Assembly (NCBI GenBank): GCA_014799955.1
Contig: JAAVHB010000041.1
Location: forward strand, 1-35,608
Reading direction: 5' to 3'
DNA length: 35,608 nt
Source: Butyrivibrio sp.
Lineage (GTDB): Bacteria; Bacillota; Clostridia; Lachnospirales; Lachnospiraceae
Made by a program: the position numbers and the translations under genes. Below the pieces are notes generated by a model. The model worked only from the letters and a program-made list of their open reading frames with translations, ran no database searches and was not told the DNA's origin. Of this stretch, positions 15,650 to 23,321 are shown one piece after another. Every line of letters begins with the position of its first letter. Within the stretch, counting starts at the first letter, position 1.

Positions 15650-17095
15650 TTACCTGTGGTGCTCGAAAGCTCCCATATCTATTTTCTGAAGATTCTCCAG
15701 AATGGTGCGGCAGTCGGCGCAGCCGATAAGGGCGTCGCGGTCTTTTTTTGCCGAATTCTGAGACGTGAACGAGCTAGGTCCGCCTACGCAGCCGCCCTCG
15801 CATGCCATTCCCTCAATGAAGTCCTCGGGAAGCTTTCCGACCTTCATAAGCAGCATTGCCTTTTTGCAGTCTGCGGCGCCGTTTGCGCGGTAAACCTTGG
15901 CGTCAATTTCGTTTCCGGTTTCCTTAAGATACTGGAGAACGGACTCGGTAACTCCGCCCGAATTGCCGTAGCGTTTGCCGAATACCGATGCCTCCTGATA
16001 GGTGTTTTCGGTGGGATTAAGCTGTACGTCCTTTGCCTTCATTATCGCGCGGATTTCGCTGAATGTGAGAACCGCGTCGGCGTTGCCCTCGATTTTCTGG
16101 TCGCGCACCTCGGATTTCTTGGCGATGCAGGGACCGATGAAAACGGTGTACGCACCGGGTACCTTTGCCTTAACCATTCTTGATACCATGCACATCGGGG
16201 ATACCGTTGTGGAGATACGGTCCGCCATATCGGGGAAATGCTTGCGTATCATATTGACAAATCCGGGGCAGCAGGAGGTTGTTTTTTTCTCGCCCGCCTT
16301 GTAAGCCTCGGCCCATTCCTCAGCCTCGCTCATGGTGGTCATATCGCCTCCCATTCCGACCTCGAACATATCGGTGAAGCCGACCTCCTTCATAGCTTTT
16401 TTCCAGCTCGCCATGGTTATGTCGGCGCCGAACTGTCCTTCCGAAGCGGGCGCCAACATAGCGTATACGGGTCTGCCGGATTTGATTGCTTTAATTACGT
16501 CTACGATGTAGGTTCTTGAGCCGATGGCGCCGAAGGGGCAGCTGTGTATGCACTGTCCGCAGCGTATGCACTTGCCCTCGTCGATTACGGAAATTCCGTT
16601 CTCGTCGTATGTAATCGCGTCAACGGGACAGCTGAATTTGCAGGGACGTTTAAGATGGGCGATTGCGTTGTAGGGGCACGATTTTGCGCACTGGCCGCAC
16701 TCCTTGCATTTGGTCGCGTCTATTTTGGAATGCTTCTCGCCGATGGAGATGGCGCCGAAGTGACATGCGTTTATACATGCCTTGCCGAGACAGTTCTGGC
16801 AGTTGTCGGTAACGATGTAGCTGGAAATGGGACAGTCCTCGCATGCGGAGCTTATGACCTGAACGATATTGCCGTCGTCAACTGCTCCCGGAGCCTTGTT
16901 TTCGGCAAGGCGTACGCGCTGGCGGATTATTTCCCTTTCTTTATATATGCAGCAGCGGAACTGCGGCTTTGGACCCCGGATAAGGTCAAACGGGATATTG
17001 TCCCTTTTTTCTTCAAGCTCTCCGGCAAAGGCAAGTTTGGCAACCTCATACAGAACGTCGTGTTTGATTTTTATCATGTTCTCATCAGCAAACAT
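15650..17095 (-). CDS. [FeFe] hydrogenase, group B (monomeric, ferredoxin-linked type)
   Basis: About 481 aa. It has an N-terminal cysteine-rich part with several [4Fe-4S] motifs (CKECGQCAKSCPYNAI, CIRCGQCIHSCPFGAI and further Cys clusters) and a C-terminal H-cluster domain with TSCCPGF, SPMCMVSRM, GPCIAKKSE and EGMACEGGCVGGP. These H-cluster motifs differ from group A enzymes and fit the group B family. It would reduce protons with ferredoxin electrons during fermentation, or sense or oxidise H2. I take the ATG at 17095 because GGAGGA (minus strand, 17108-17103) lies 7 nt before it; the upstream in-frame ATG at 17110 overlaps that ribosome binding site. A strong promoter lies at 17138-17166. 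The H-cluster maturases HydE, HydF and HydG are not in this window. Confidence 0.9.
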   Translation of the reverse strand: MFADENMIKIKHDVLYEVAKLAFAGELEEKRDNIPFDLIRGPKPQFRCCIYKEREIIRQRVRLAENKAPGAVDDGNIVQVISSACEDCPISSYIVTDNCQNCLGKACINACHFGAISIGEKHSKIDATKCKECGQCAKSCPYNAIAHLKRPCKFSCPVDAITYDENGISVIDEGKCIRCGQCIHSCPFGAIGSRTYIVDVIKAIKSGRPVYAMLAPASEGQFGADITMASWKKAMKEVGFTDMFEVGMGGDMTTMSEAEEWAEAYKAGEKKTTSCCPGFVNMIRKHFPDMADRISTTVSPMCMVSRMVKAKVPGAYTVFIGPCIAKKSEVRDQKIEGNADAVLTFSEIRAIMKAKDVQLNPTENTYQEASVFGKRYGNSGGVTESVLQYLKETGNEIDAKVYRANGAADCKKAMLLMKVGKLPEDFIEGMACEGGCVGGPSSFTSQNSAKKDRDALIGCADCRTILENLQKIDMGAFEHHR

Positions 17096-17137
17096 CTCAA
17101 ATTCCTCCATCAGTAGAATACTTTAAATTCGTTTTTA

Positions 17138-17166
17138 ATTTTACTGTATAGACCTGTTCTTGTCAA
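17138..17166 (-). promoter_or_regulatory. Promoter of the hydrogenase-MFS-sigma-LRR run
   Basis: On the minus strand TTGACA (17166-17161), a 17-bp spacer and TAAAAT (17143-17138): a perfect -35 and a 5/6 -10. Confidence 0.75.
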
Positions 17167-17244
17167 TGAATTAACAATCCATTTTTAGGATAAAAAAGAA
17201 ATTTCGGAATAATTTTCCTTTAAAAGAAAATTACCGGATTTGTG

Positions 17245-17273
17245 TTGTATTAAGGATAAATTTGTATTATAAT
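17245..17273 (+). promoter_or_regulatory. Promoter of the PAS-GGDEF-EAL gene
   Basis: TTGTAT (17245-17250), a 17-bp spacer and a perfect TATAAT (17268-17273). It is divergent from the hydrogenase promoter. Confidence 0.7.
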
Positions 17274-17321
17274 TTGTTATAAGGGAAAAGTTTTTTTCGC
17301 AGGCTTCAAGGAGGGTGAAAT

Positions 17322-19409
17322 ATGGCGTCAGAAGGTCAGGATATTTTAAAAAGCAGCATATATGAAGCGCTTTCTGAGGCGTCCGACAATGTCTACATAT
17401 ATGTTACGGACATGGCCACCGGAATCGCAAGATGGTCGCTCGGTGCGGTCAGGTATTTTGATTTGCCGGGAGAGTATATGGAAGAGCCGGGAATGCTTTG
17501 GAGTGCGAAAATTCATCCCGACGACAGGGAAGTGTACCTTAAAGACATCGGTAAGGTTTTTTCGGGTGAAACGAATCATCATTCCTGCCAGTACCGGGCT
17601 ATGAACCGCTACGGCAAATATGTCTGGCTGGAATGCAAGGGAACGATGATTTATGACGCGGACGGCAATATGGAGATATTCGCGGGCATGATGACAAGAC
17701 TTGACTGCCAGAGTACGTACGACAATCTCACCGGAATCCTGACCAAAAACGAGTTTTATACATATGATTTCACTGCGGAAAACGGAGTGGTGATGCTGTT
17801 TGGCATAGACGATTTCCGCAAGCTTATAAATTCCTACGGGTACGGCTACGGAGACGAGGTGCTTGTCGAGTTTGCGAGAAAGCTTGAGGGCTGCTGCGAA
17901 AACGGGCAGAAGGTCATACGTTTCAACGGCGACGAGTTCATGCTTATTTTGCCCGGCGACGGCAGGGAGAGAGCGGTGCGCGTGTTTGACAAGCTTAAGG
18001 AGGAGATATGCGTACTGCACATGAGGGACGGCAAGACTATCAATCTGTCCATTTCGGCTGGAGCGGACTGCTATCCGATTCCCGACGGCGACAGGAACGA
18101 GCTTATCAACAGGCTTGAGCTGGCGATGGATTATGTCAAGCGCGTGAACAAGGGAAGTCTGGCTTTTTACAGCGGCGAGATAGAGGCAAAGCAGGTACGC
18201 AGGATTACGTTAAAGAACGAGCTTAAGAAAAGCATTGCCAATAATTTTGAGGGATTTGAGCTGTACTATCAGCCGTGGATTGACGCAAGCGGCACAAGCA
18301 TACGCGGCTGCGAGGCGCTTCTTCGCTGGAGCAACGACAAAATAAAGAACGCCGGACCGGTGGAATTTATTCCTATTCTTGAGGAGGACGACGGAATCAT
18401 CAAGGTGGGCCGCTGGGTAATGAAGCAGGCGATGAAGCAGCAGAGAGAGTGGCAGGACAGATTCGGAGATTTTAAGGTAAGCTTCAATGTTTCGTACCGC
18501 CAGTTCCTTGAGGTCGGATATGTTGAGGAGGTGGCGCAGACTGCAAGGGAATACAATGTAGCGCCGTCCAATATAGTTATAGAGCTTACGGAAAGCTGCG
18601 ATGTCGAAACGCCCGAGAGTCTCGCGTTTATATTCGGAAAGCTGCGTGAGTACGGTTTTCAGATTGCGCTTGATGACTTCGGCACGGGATATTCTTCAAT
18701 GGAGCTTCTTAAAAAGCTGCCAGCGGACGAAATCAAAATTGAGCACAGCTTTGTAAGGGAGCTGGAGCGTACCGGACATGAGGTGGATTTTGCGATTATT
18801 GAAGCCATAATGCTTTTATGCAGGCGTATGCACTGCGGAGTAGTTGTGGAGGGCGTTGAGAATCAGACCGTGGACGAGATTGTGCGCGGAATGGGCGCGA
18901 CCTACCTTCAGGGCTATTATTATTCAAAGCCTATTTGCAAGGAGGAGTTTGAAAAAATACTTGTAAGCAACGCCGAAGCGTCGGACGGGAATCCCGTCGC
19001 TGCATCGGATGTTACGGAAGCGGAATGCAGTTTTGATATTGATAAAATGATTATCAACTCCTTAACCGAGTCGTATCTGTCCGTGCATGTGCTGAATATC
19101 AGTGATGATACATACCGTGAATACCGCGCCATACCCGAAATACACAGGCTGCTTGGCTATACCGGAAGGATTACCGGAAGCTTTGAAAAGGCAATGCTTG
19201 CTTTCGCCGAGAGCGAGAGTATGACGCCATTGCTGGAATTTATAAGGGTTGATACCATGAAGGAGAGGCTGAAGGACAGGGAGCCGATTATCTGTGAGTT
19301 TAAGAGTAAGCTTGCGGGAGCCTGCAGGATTGGCTGTATTCCGGTCAAATACAATGCCGAAGGCGCGCCCGAGTATGTTATGTTTGCGATACAGAAAAAC
19401 CGGAATTGA
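17322..19409 (+). CDS. PAS-GGDEF-EAL cyclic-di-GMP protein, probable phosphodiesterase
   Basis: 695 aa with no membrane helix, so cytoplasmic. Residues about 20-125 are a PAS_3-type sensor (IHPDDREVYL, YRAMNRYGKYVWLECKG). About 130-285 are a GGDEF domain whose signature is RFNGDEF (first Gly replaced by Asn), so cyclase activity is doubtful. About 295-545 are an EAL domain with the full catalytic set: EALLRW (331), ELTES, DDFGTGYSS (451), IKIE, VVEGVE and QGYYYSKP. About 565-695 are a C-terminal region (LLGYTGRITGSFEKAM) that may be a second PAS-like sensor. The likely role is hydrolysis of c-di-GMP, gated by PAS and possibly by GTP binding at the degenerate GGDEF. It starts at the ATG after AAGGAGGG. 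Two hairpins and a terminator follow. Confidence 0.92.
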   Translation: MASEGQDILKSSIYEALSEASDNVYIYVTDMATGIARWSLGAVRYFDLPGEYMEEPGMLWSAKIHPDDREVYLKDIGKVFSGETNHHSCQYRAMNRYGKYVWLECKGTMIYDADGNMEIFAGMMTRLDCQSTYDNLTGILTKNEFYTYDFTAENGVVMLFGIDDFRKLINSYGYGYGDEVLVEFARKLEGCCENGQKVIRFNGDEFMLILPGDGRERAVRVFDKLKEEICVLHMRDGKTINLSISAGADCYPIPDGDRNELINRLELAMDYVKRVNKGSLAFYSGEIEAKQVRRITLKNELKKSIANNFEGFELYYQPWIDASGTSIRGCEALLRWSNDKIKNAGPVEFIPILEEDDGIIKVGRWVMKQAMKQQREWQDRFGDFKVSFNVSYRQFLEVGYVEEVAQTAREYNVAPSNIVIELTESCDVETPESLAFIFGKLREYGFQIALDDFGTGYSSMELLKKLPADEIKIEHSFVRELERTGHEVDFAIIEAIMLLCRRMHCGVVVEGVENQTVDEIVRGMGATYLQGYYYSKPICKEEFEKILVSNAEASDGNPVAASDVTEAECSFDIDKMIINSLTESYLSVHVLNISDDTYREYRAIPEIHRLLGYTGRITGSFEKAMLAFAESESMTPLLEFIRVDTMKERLKDREPIICEFKSKLAGACRIGCIPVKYNAEGAPEYVMFAIQKNRN

Positions 19410-19429
19410 AATATATGACAAGAGTAATA

Positions 19430-19465
19430 GTCAAATACCCCTCAGCAAGCTGCGGGGTATTTGAC
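19430..19465 (+). repeat. Perfect 12-bp inverted repeat downstream of the EAL gene
   Basis: GTCAAATACCCC (19430-19441) pairs exactly with GGGGTATTTGAC (19454-19465) around a 12-nt loop. It has no T tract, so it looks more like an mRNA 3' stem-loop than a terminator. Confidence 0.85.
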
Positions 19466-19472
19466 TCTCGCG

Positions 19473-19522
19473 GCAGTCGCCAAATGCCTGCAAGCAGTCA
19501 CTTGGCCCGTTGCCCGCGGAAA
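19473..19522 (+). repeat. 50-bp dispersed 3' hairpin repeat, copy 2
   Basis: It is 45/50 identical to 6435-6484 and in the same orientation relative to the upstream gene. The hairpin core is GCCAAATGCCTG-CAAG-CAGTCACTTGGC. The paired T/C mismatch of copy 1 is present as C/T here. Confidence 0.85.
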
Positions 19523-19525
19523 CTA

Positions 19526-19564
19526 AAACCGCACCCTCGTTAAGAGCGGTGCGGTTTGTTTTTT
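19526..19564 (+). terminator. Intrinsic terminator between the EAL gene and buk
   Basis: AAACCGCACC (19526-19535) pairs with GGTGCGGTTT (19548-19557), followed by GTTTTTT. It serves the plus-strand EAL gene and may also stop the converging buk transcript. Confidence 0.85.
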
Positions 19565-19631
19565 ATGCACAGGTCGCGCGGCGGGTATGAGAAGATAAAT
19601 CTTCACTACTCGATTCGGATAATGTGTCGGC

Positions 19632-20699
19632 TTAATAAACGCCGGGCTTTTCCTCGCCCCTCATAACGCGTAAGCCGCCCTGCGCGAGCGCGAGAAGCTC
19701 GTCCTCGCCGGGATATACGGTAAAGGGCGCAATCCATTCGCAGTGCTCCTTAAGTCCGTTTACGACAGCCTCGTCGTAGGCGATTCCGCCGGTGGCGATT
19801 ATGCGGTCAACCTTGCCGTTCAAAACAGCCGCCATGGAGCCGATGTCCTTTGCAAGCTGGAAGATAAAAGCGGTGCGGATTTCCTTTGCTTTTTCGTCTC
19901 CTTCGTCAACCAGCTTTTCAACGTCGCGCATATCGTTGGTGCCGATGTATGCGTTAAATCCGCCGTTGCCGACGATTTTCTTATAAACCTCTTTTTCGGT
20001 GTAATCCCCGGAAAAGCACATTTTGATAAGCGCTCCGGGAGGAACGGCACCGGCTCTTTCGGGAGAGAAGGCTCCGTCGCCGTCAAGCGCGTTGAAAACG
20101 TCGATTACCTTGCCGTTTTTGTGCGCGCCGACAGACACGCCGCCGCCCATATGTACAACTATGAGATTAAGTGAATCGTAGGGCTTGTTTATCTCGTTGG
20201 CATAGCGTCTTGCTACTGCCTTCTGGTTGAGCGCGTGGAAAATACTGATTCTCGGGAGCTCGGGAACACCCGAATATCTTGCGGGAGCCTCAAGCTCGTC
20301 CACGGTAACGGGGTCGCAAATATATGAGGGTACGCCGATTGAATCGCCGATTTCCTTTGCGAGGATTCCGCCGAGATTGGATGCGTGCTGTCCCTGAACG
20401 CCGATTTCAAGGTCGTGCAGAAGCTCGCCCTCAACCGCGTATGTTCCGCTCGGAATGGGCTTTAAAAGACCGCCCCTTCCCACGATTACGTCAAGCGTCT
20501 TTATATCGAAATTCTAAAAAACAAAAAAGGATATTATTATATCCTTGCGGAAATCCTTCTGCGCAAGAATGCTGTCGTACCTTGCGATTTCCTCAGTGGA
20601 ATGACGGAGCGTTTCGTCAAAAAGCAGGGTTTCGTCCTCGAAAACGCCGATTTTGGTTGAGGTCGAACCGGGATTGATAATTAAACTTCTGATAGGCAT
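19632..20699 (-). pseudogene. buk: Butyrate kinase, interrupted by an in-frame TAG
   Basis: Butyrate kinase makes ATP and butyrate from butyryl phosphate, the last step of the ptb-buk pathway. The N-terminal 61 codons begin [20 protein letters not shown] and include TLRHSTEEI, up to FRKDIII. A TAG (minus strand, 20516-20514) then stops the frame. The rest ([69 protein letters not shown]) is full-length and in the same frame. The stretch from FRK to VGRGG has the same number of codons as in intact relatives, so no bases were gained or lost. A GTG at 20483 has no ribosome binding site. The disrupted stretch also forms a terminator-like hairpin. The gene is probably dead unless the stop is read through or is a sequence error; butyrate would then need a butyryl-CoA:acetate CoA-transferase, not seen here. 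Confidence 0.85.
20516..20546 (-). terminator. Terminator-like hairpin inside buk
   Basis: On the minus strand AAGGATAT and ATATCCTT form a perfect 8-bp stem with a 4-nt loop, followed by TTTTTTGTTTTTT. It sits exactly at the premature stop. It has the layout of an intrinsic terminator, although the stem is weak and A/T rich. Confidence 0.5.
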
Positions 20700-20704
20700 A
20701 TTTG

Positions 20705-20748
20705 TTCTCCTTTAACATTCCCGCGAGGCAGCTATGCCGAACGGGACT
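20705..20748 (-). repeat. Dispersed 5' leader element, compact copy before buk
   Basis: Read on the minus strand it holds AGTCCCGTTCGGC, six nt, then GCCTCGCGGGAATG and TTAAAGGAGAA. It lies in the ptb-buk gap and provides the buk ribosome binding site. The expanded copy is at 5255-5375. Confidence 0.75.
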
Positions 20749-20763
20749 CTCATTATTTATAAA

Positions 20764-21681
20764 TTAACGGTTCTTAAGGCTCTCGGCAACAACCGCGCCC
20801 AGAGCGATGGAATTGATTTTGACCTCAACGCTGTCTGAGCGGGAGGTGAGTATTACAGGAGCCTTGGTTCCGGTAATGAGATTGCCGTTTTCAAGCTTGC
20901 AGTAATGAACCATAGCCTTGTAGGTGATGTTTCCGGCGTGAATATCGGGGAAGAGAAGCACGTCCGCATCTCCGACAATTTTGCGTCCGGTTGCGCCCTT
21001 GTGAGCGGCTGCCTCGGGGCAGGTGGCAAGATCCATCGAAAGAGGACCGTCAACGATACAGCCCGTAATTTCTCCCGCCTCGTTCATCCTTGTAAGCTCG
21101 GCGGCGTCCACTGTCGCGGGCATCTTGGGATTGACTACCTCTACGGCTGCGAGCGGAGCAACCTTGGGATTCGTAACGCCGCAGGCCTCGCAGATTTCCA
21201 CGGTGTTGTTTATGATATTTATCTTGTCCTCAAGAGTGGGATAGGGAATGAATGCAACGTCGGTCAAAAAGAGCAGGCGGTCGATTCCCTCAACGTCAAA
21301 GACGCAGACATGGGAGAGCGGTCTGCCTGTGCGAAGTCCGACCTCCTTGTCAAGTACGCTTTTAAGGAAGCCCTTTGTATCGATAAGCCCCTTCATATAC
21401 ATATCGGCTTTGCCCTCGTGTACAAGCTTAACTGCCGCGAGCGCCGCCTCTGTGGTATCTTTTACGTCGATTACCTCGTAATCCTCAAGCTTCATTCCGA
21501 TTGAGTCGGCGATTTCTTTGATCTTGTCCGCGTCTCCTACAAGAATCGAGTCCGCGATTCCCTGCTCCTTGGCAAGCTTTACAGCCTCAAGCACGTTCTC
21601 GTCCTGAGCAACCGCAACGGAAACCTTTTTCTTGCTGCAGGTTTTGGCCTGTTCCAAAATTTCATTAAAATTCTTAGCCAT
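20764..21681 (-). CDS. ptb: Phosphate butyryltransferase
   Basis: A 305-aa phosphotransacylase-family enzyme converting butyryl-CoA and phosphate to butyryl phosphate and CoA. Family signs include VSVAVAQDENVLEAV, a VLVGDADKI-like segment, MKGLIDTKGFLKSVLDKE, GPLSMDLA and DVLLFPDIHAGN. The C-terminus ends normally and no disruption was seen, in contrast to buk downstream. The ATG at 21681 follows GAAGGAGATT. A promoter at 21789-21817 gives a leader of about 100 nt. The distinction from acetate phosphotransacetylase rests on length, the VLDKEVGLR and GPLSMD patterns, and the buk partner. Confidence 0.9.
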   Translation of the reverse strand: MAKNFNEILEQAKTCSKKKVSVAVAQDENVLEAVKLAKEQGIADSILVGDADKIKEIADSIGMKLEDYEVIDVKDTTEAALAAVKLVHEGKADMYMKGLIDTKGFLKSVLDKEVGLRTGRPLSHVCVFDVEGIDRLLFLTDVAFIPYPTLEDKINIINNTVEICEACGVTNPKVAPLAAVEVVNPKMPATVDAAELTRMNEAGEITGCIVDGPLSMDLATCPEAAAHKGATGRKIVGDADVLLFPDIHAGNITYKAMVHYCKLENGNLITGTKAPVILTSRSDSVEVKINSIALGAVVAESLKNR

Positions 21682-21788
21682 TTTTAATCTCCTTCACTTA
21701 TTACTGCGCTGATTTTTGGCGCATGATGGTATCCCCGAAGAGGGTTTATATTTCCGCGCATTTTTCTGCCGAAAATCCGTTACCTAAG

Positions 21789-21817
21789 ATAATATCACTT
21801 TGGCGGATAAAGGTCAA
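21789..21817 (-). promoter_or_regulatory. Promoter of the ptb-buk operon
   Basis: On the minus strand TTGACC (21817-21812), 17 bp, TATTAT (21794-21789). It is arranged back-to-back with the zinc-operon promoter. Confidence 0.7.
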
Positions 21818-21838
21818 GATGTCCGTCCTGTGCGGAGC

Positions 21839-21867
21839 TTGACAGTTCTATCGCTGTGTGTTAATAT
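21839..21867 (+). promoter_or_regulatory. Promoter of the zur-znu operon
   Basis: A perfect TTGACA (21839-21844), a 17-bp spacer and TAATAT (21862-21867), 58 bp before the regulator ATG. Confidence 0.65.
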
Positions 21868-21871
21868 AAAT

Positions 21872-21905
21872 TTGCAAATAAATTGCAAAAGCTAACAGTT
21901 TGCAA
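21872..21905 (+). promoter_or_regulatory. Candidate Zur operator: three TTGCAA boxes
   Basis: The self-palindromic hexamer TTGCAA occurs at 21872, 21883 and 21900, just after the -10 element and over the expected start site. This is where a repressor encoded by the first gene would bind. It does not match the Bacillus Zur box, so assignment to the regulator is inference. Confidence 0.45.
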
Positions 21906-21924
21906 TTTTGAAGGGCGGATTATA

Positions 21925-22335
21925 ATGGCAAAATCTTATTCGACAGTCAGTCACACCAAAATTATGAAGTTTCTCACCGAAAACATGGATAAAACGGTTA
22001 CGGTGGGCGATATAGAGGAGTATCTTAAGGAGCAGGGGCTTGAGGTGAATGTTTCAACGATTTACCGTTTCCTCAACAAGCTCAACGACAGCGGCGAACT
22101 GATGAAATACGCGGCGGGTAAGGGCGAAATGTCCTTGTTTCAGTATATCGGCGGCGGACGCCCGCAAAGCTGTCTGGAGCATCTTCATCTGCACTGCGTG
22201 GAATGCGGCAGGATAATACATCTTGAGTGTTCTTTTATGCGGGAAATATCGGAGCATATCATGGAGCATCACGGCTTTGCGCTTAAATGCGAATCCTCGG
22301 TGCTTTACGGGATATGTAACGAGTGCAGGAGGTGA
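21925..22335 (+). CDS. zur: Fur-family regulator, probably Zur
   Basis: 136 aa from the ATG at 21925, which follows AAGGGCGG; an upstream TTG at 21883 lies in the probable operator and is rejected. The N-terminal winged helix contains VSTIYRFLNKLNDSGELMKY, the usual Fur recognition region. The C-terminal half has His-rich metal sites (HLHLHCVECG, EHIMEHHGF) and two CxxC pairs (CVEC, CNEC) that normally hold structural zinc. It is followed within 10 nt by a zinc ABC transporter, which is why I favour a zinc sensor over iron or peroxide sensing. Confidence 0.87.
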   Translation: MAKSYSTVSHTKIMKFLTENMDKTVTVGDIEEYLKEQGLEVNVSTIYRFLNKLNDSGELMKYAAGKGEMSLFQYIGGGRPQSCLEHLHLHCVECGRIIHLECSFMREISEHIMEHHGFALKCESSVLYGICNECRR

Positions 22336-22343
22336 TTTTGCAT

Positions 22344-23321
22344 ATGAAAAAAATTACCGTTTTAGTGCTTGCGGCGCTCGCGGCGGTTTTGGCGCTTGCA
22401 GGCTGCGCAGGCGCGCCGGAGGTATCGGACGGGGACGGGAGGCTTTGCGTGGTTTCCACTATTTTTGCCCCGTATGATTTTGTCAGGCAGATTGCGGGGG
22501 AGCGGGTGGAAAACTCGATGCTTTTAAAGCCCGGTACGGACGCTCATTCCTACGAGCCGACGCCGCAGGATATAATCAGACTGCAAAAATGCGATTTGTT
22601 CATATACGTCGGAGGCGAAAACGACGCGTGGGTTGAGGATATACTTTCGTCGATGGACACGTCTTCAATGAGGACAATCAAGCTTCTGGACTGTGTTGAA
22701 GAAAGATACGAGGAGGAGTTTGTCGAGGGAATGGACGGTGGGCACTCTCATGAGCAAGACAGTGACAGTGACGGACATGAGCCGGAGAATGCGGAGTGGG
22801 ACGAGCATGTGTGGACCTCCCCGGTGAATGCGGCTCTTATCTGCGAGGAGATAGCGGAAACGCTTACGAGCCTTGACAGTGCCAATGCCGATGCGTACAG
22901 GAGCAATACGGAAAAATATGTCGGCGAGCTTAAGGAACTTGACGCGGATTTTCGCCTTGTCACTAAAGGGACGGCAGGCGATACGCTGGTGTTCGGCGAC
23001 AGATTTCCTCTGCGGTATTTTGTCGAGGAATACGGGTTGAAATATTATGCTGCTTTTCCGGGCTGCGCGTCGGAAACCGAGGCGAGCGCGGCGACGGTGG
23101 CTTTTTTGATAGACGAGGTTAAGCGGGATAAAATCCCGATTGTTTTCAAGATTGAGCTCAGCAATGAAAACATGGCGAGAACCGTTGCGGAGGAATCGGG
23201 TGCGAGGGTGGAAACCTTTTACACCGGGCACAATCTGTCAAGGGACGATTTTGAAAACGGCGAAACTTATGTCACGCTCATGCGGAGAAATATGGAATTG
23301 CTTAAGGAGGCGCTTGGCTGA
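22344..23321 (+). CDS. znuA: Zinc ABC transporter substrate-binding lipoprotein
   Basis: 325 aa. A lipoprotein signal (ALAAVLALAGCAG) anchors it outside the membrane. It is a cluster A-I metal-binding protein: YDFVRQIAGER, the metal His in GTDAHSYEPTPQDI, a disordered His/Asp loop (GGHSHEQDSDSDGHEPE) typical of zinc-specific members, DEHVWTSPVNAA with the second His, and a late PIVFKIELSN segment. The ATG at 22344 lies 11 nt after AGGAGG; a TTG six nt upstream is possible. It captures zinc and hands it to ZnuB and ZnuC, encoded directly downstream. The His loop argues for zinc over manganese. Confidence 0.9.
   Translation: MKKITVLVLAALAAVLALAGCAGAPEVSDGDGRLCVVSTIFAPYDFVRQIAGERVENSMLLKPGTDAHSYEPTPQDIIRLQKCDLFIYVGGENDAWVEDILSSMDTSSMRTIKLLDCVEERYEEEFVEGMDGGHSHEQDSDSDGHEPENAEWDEHVWTSPVNAALICEEIAETLTSLDSANADAYRSNTEKYVGELKELDADFRLVTKGTAGDTLVFGDRFPLRYFVEEYGLKYYAAFPGCASETEASAATVAFLIDEVKRDKIPIVFKIELSNENMARTVAEESGARVETFYTGHNLSRDDFENGETYVTLMRRNMELLKEALG

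Noticed and set aside
16544..17116. Plus-strand frame of 190 codons opposite the hydrogenase
   Set aside because: Antisense of the cysteine-rich hydrogenase region; no start signal or family resemblance.
19632..20483. Independent kinase gene starting at GTG 20483
   Set aside because: It would begin in the middle of the conserved GRGG motif region without a ribosome binding site and lack the ATP-binding N-terminus.
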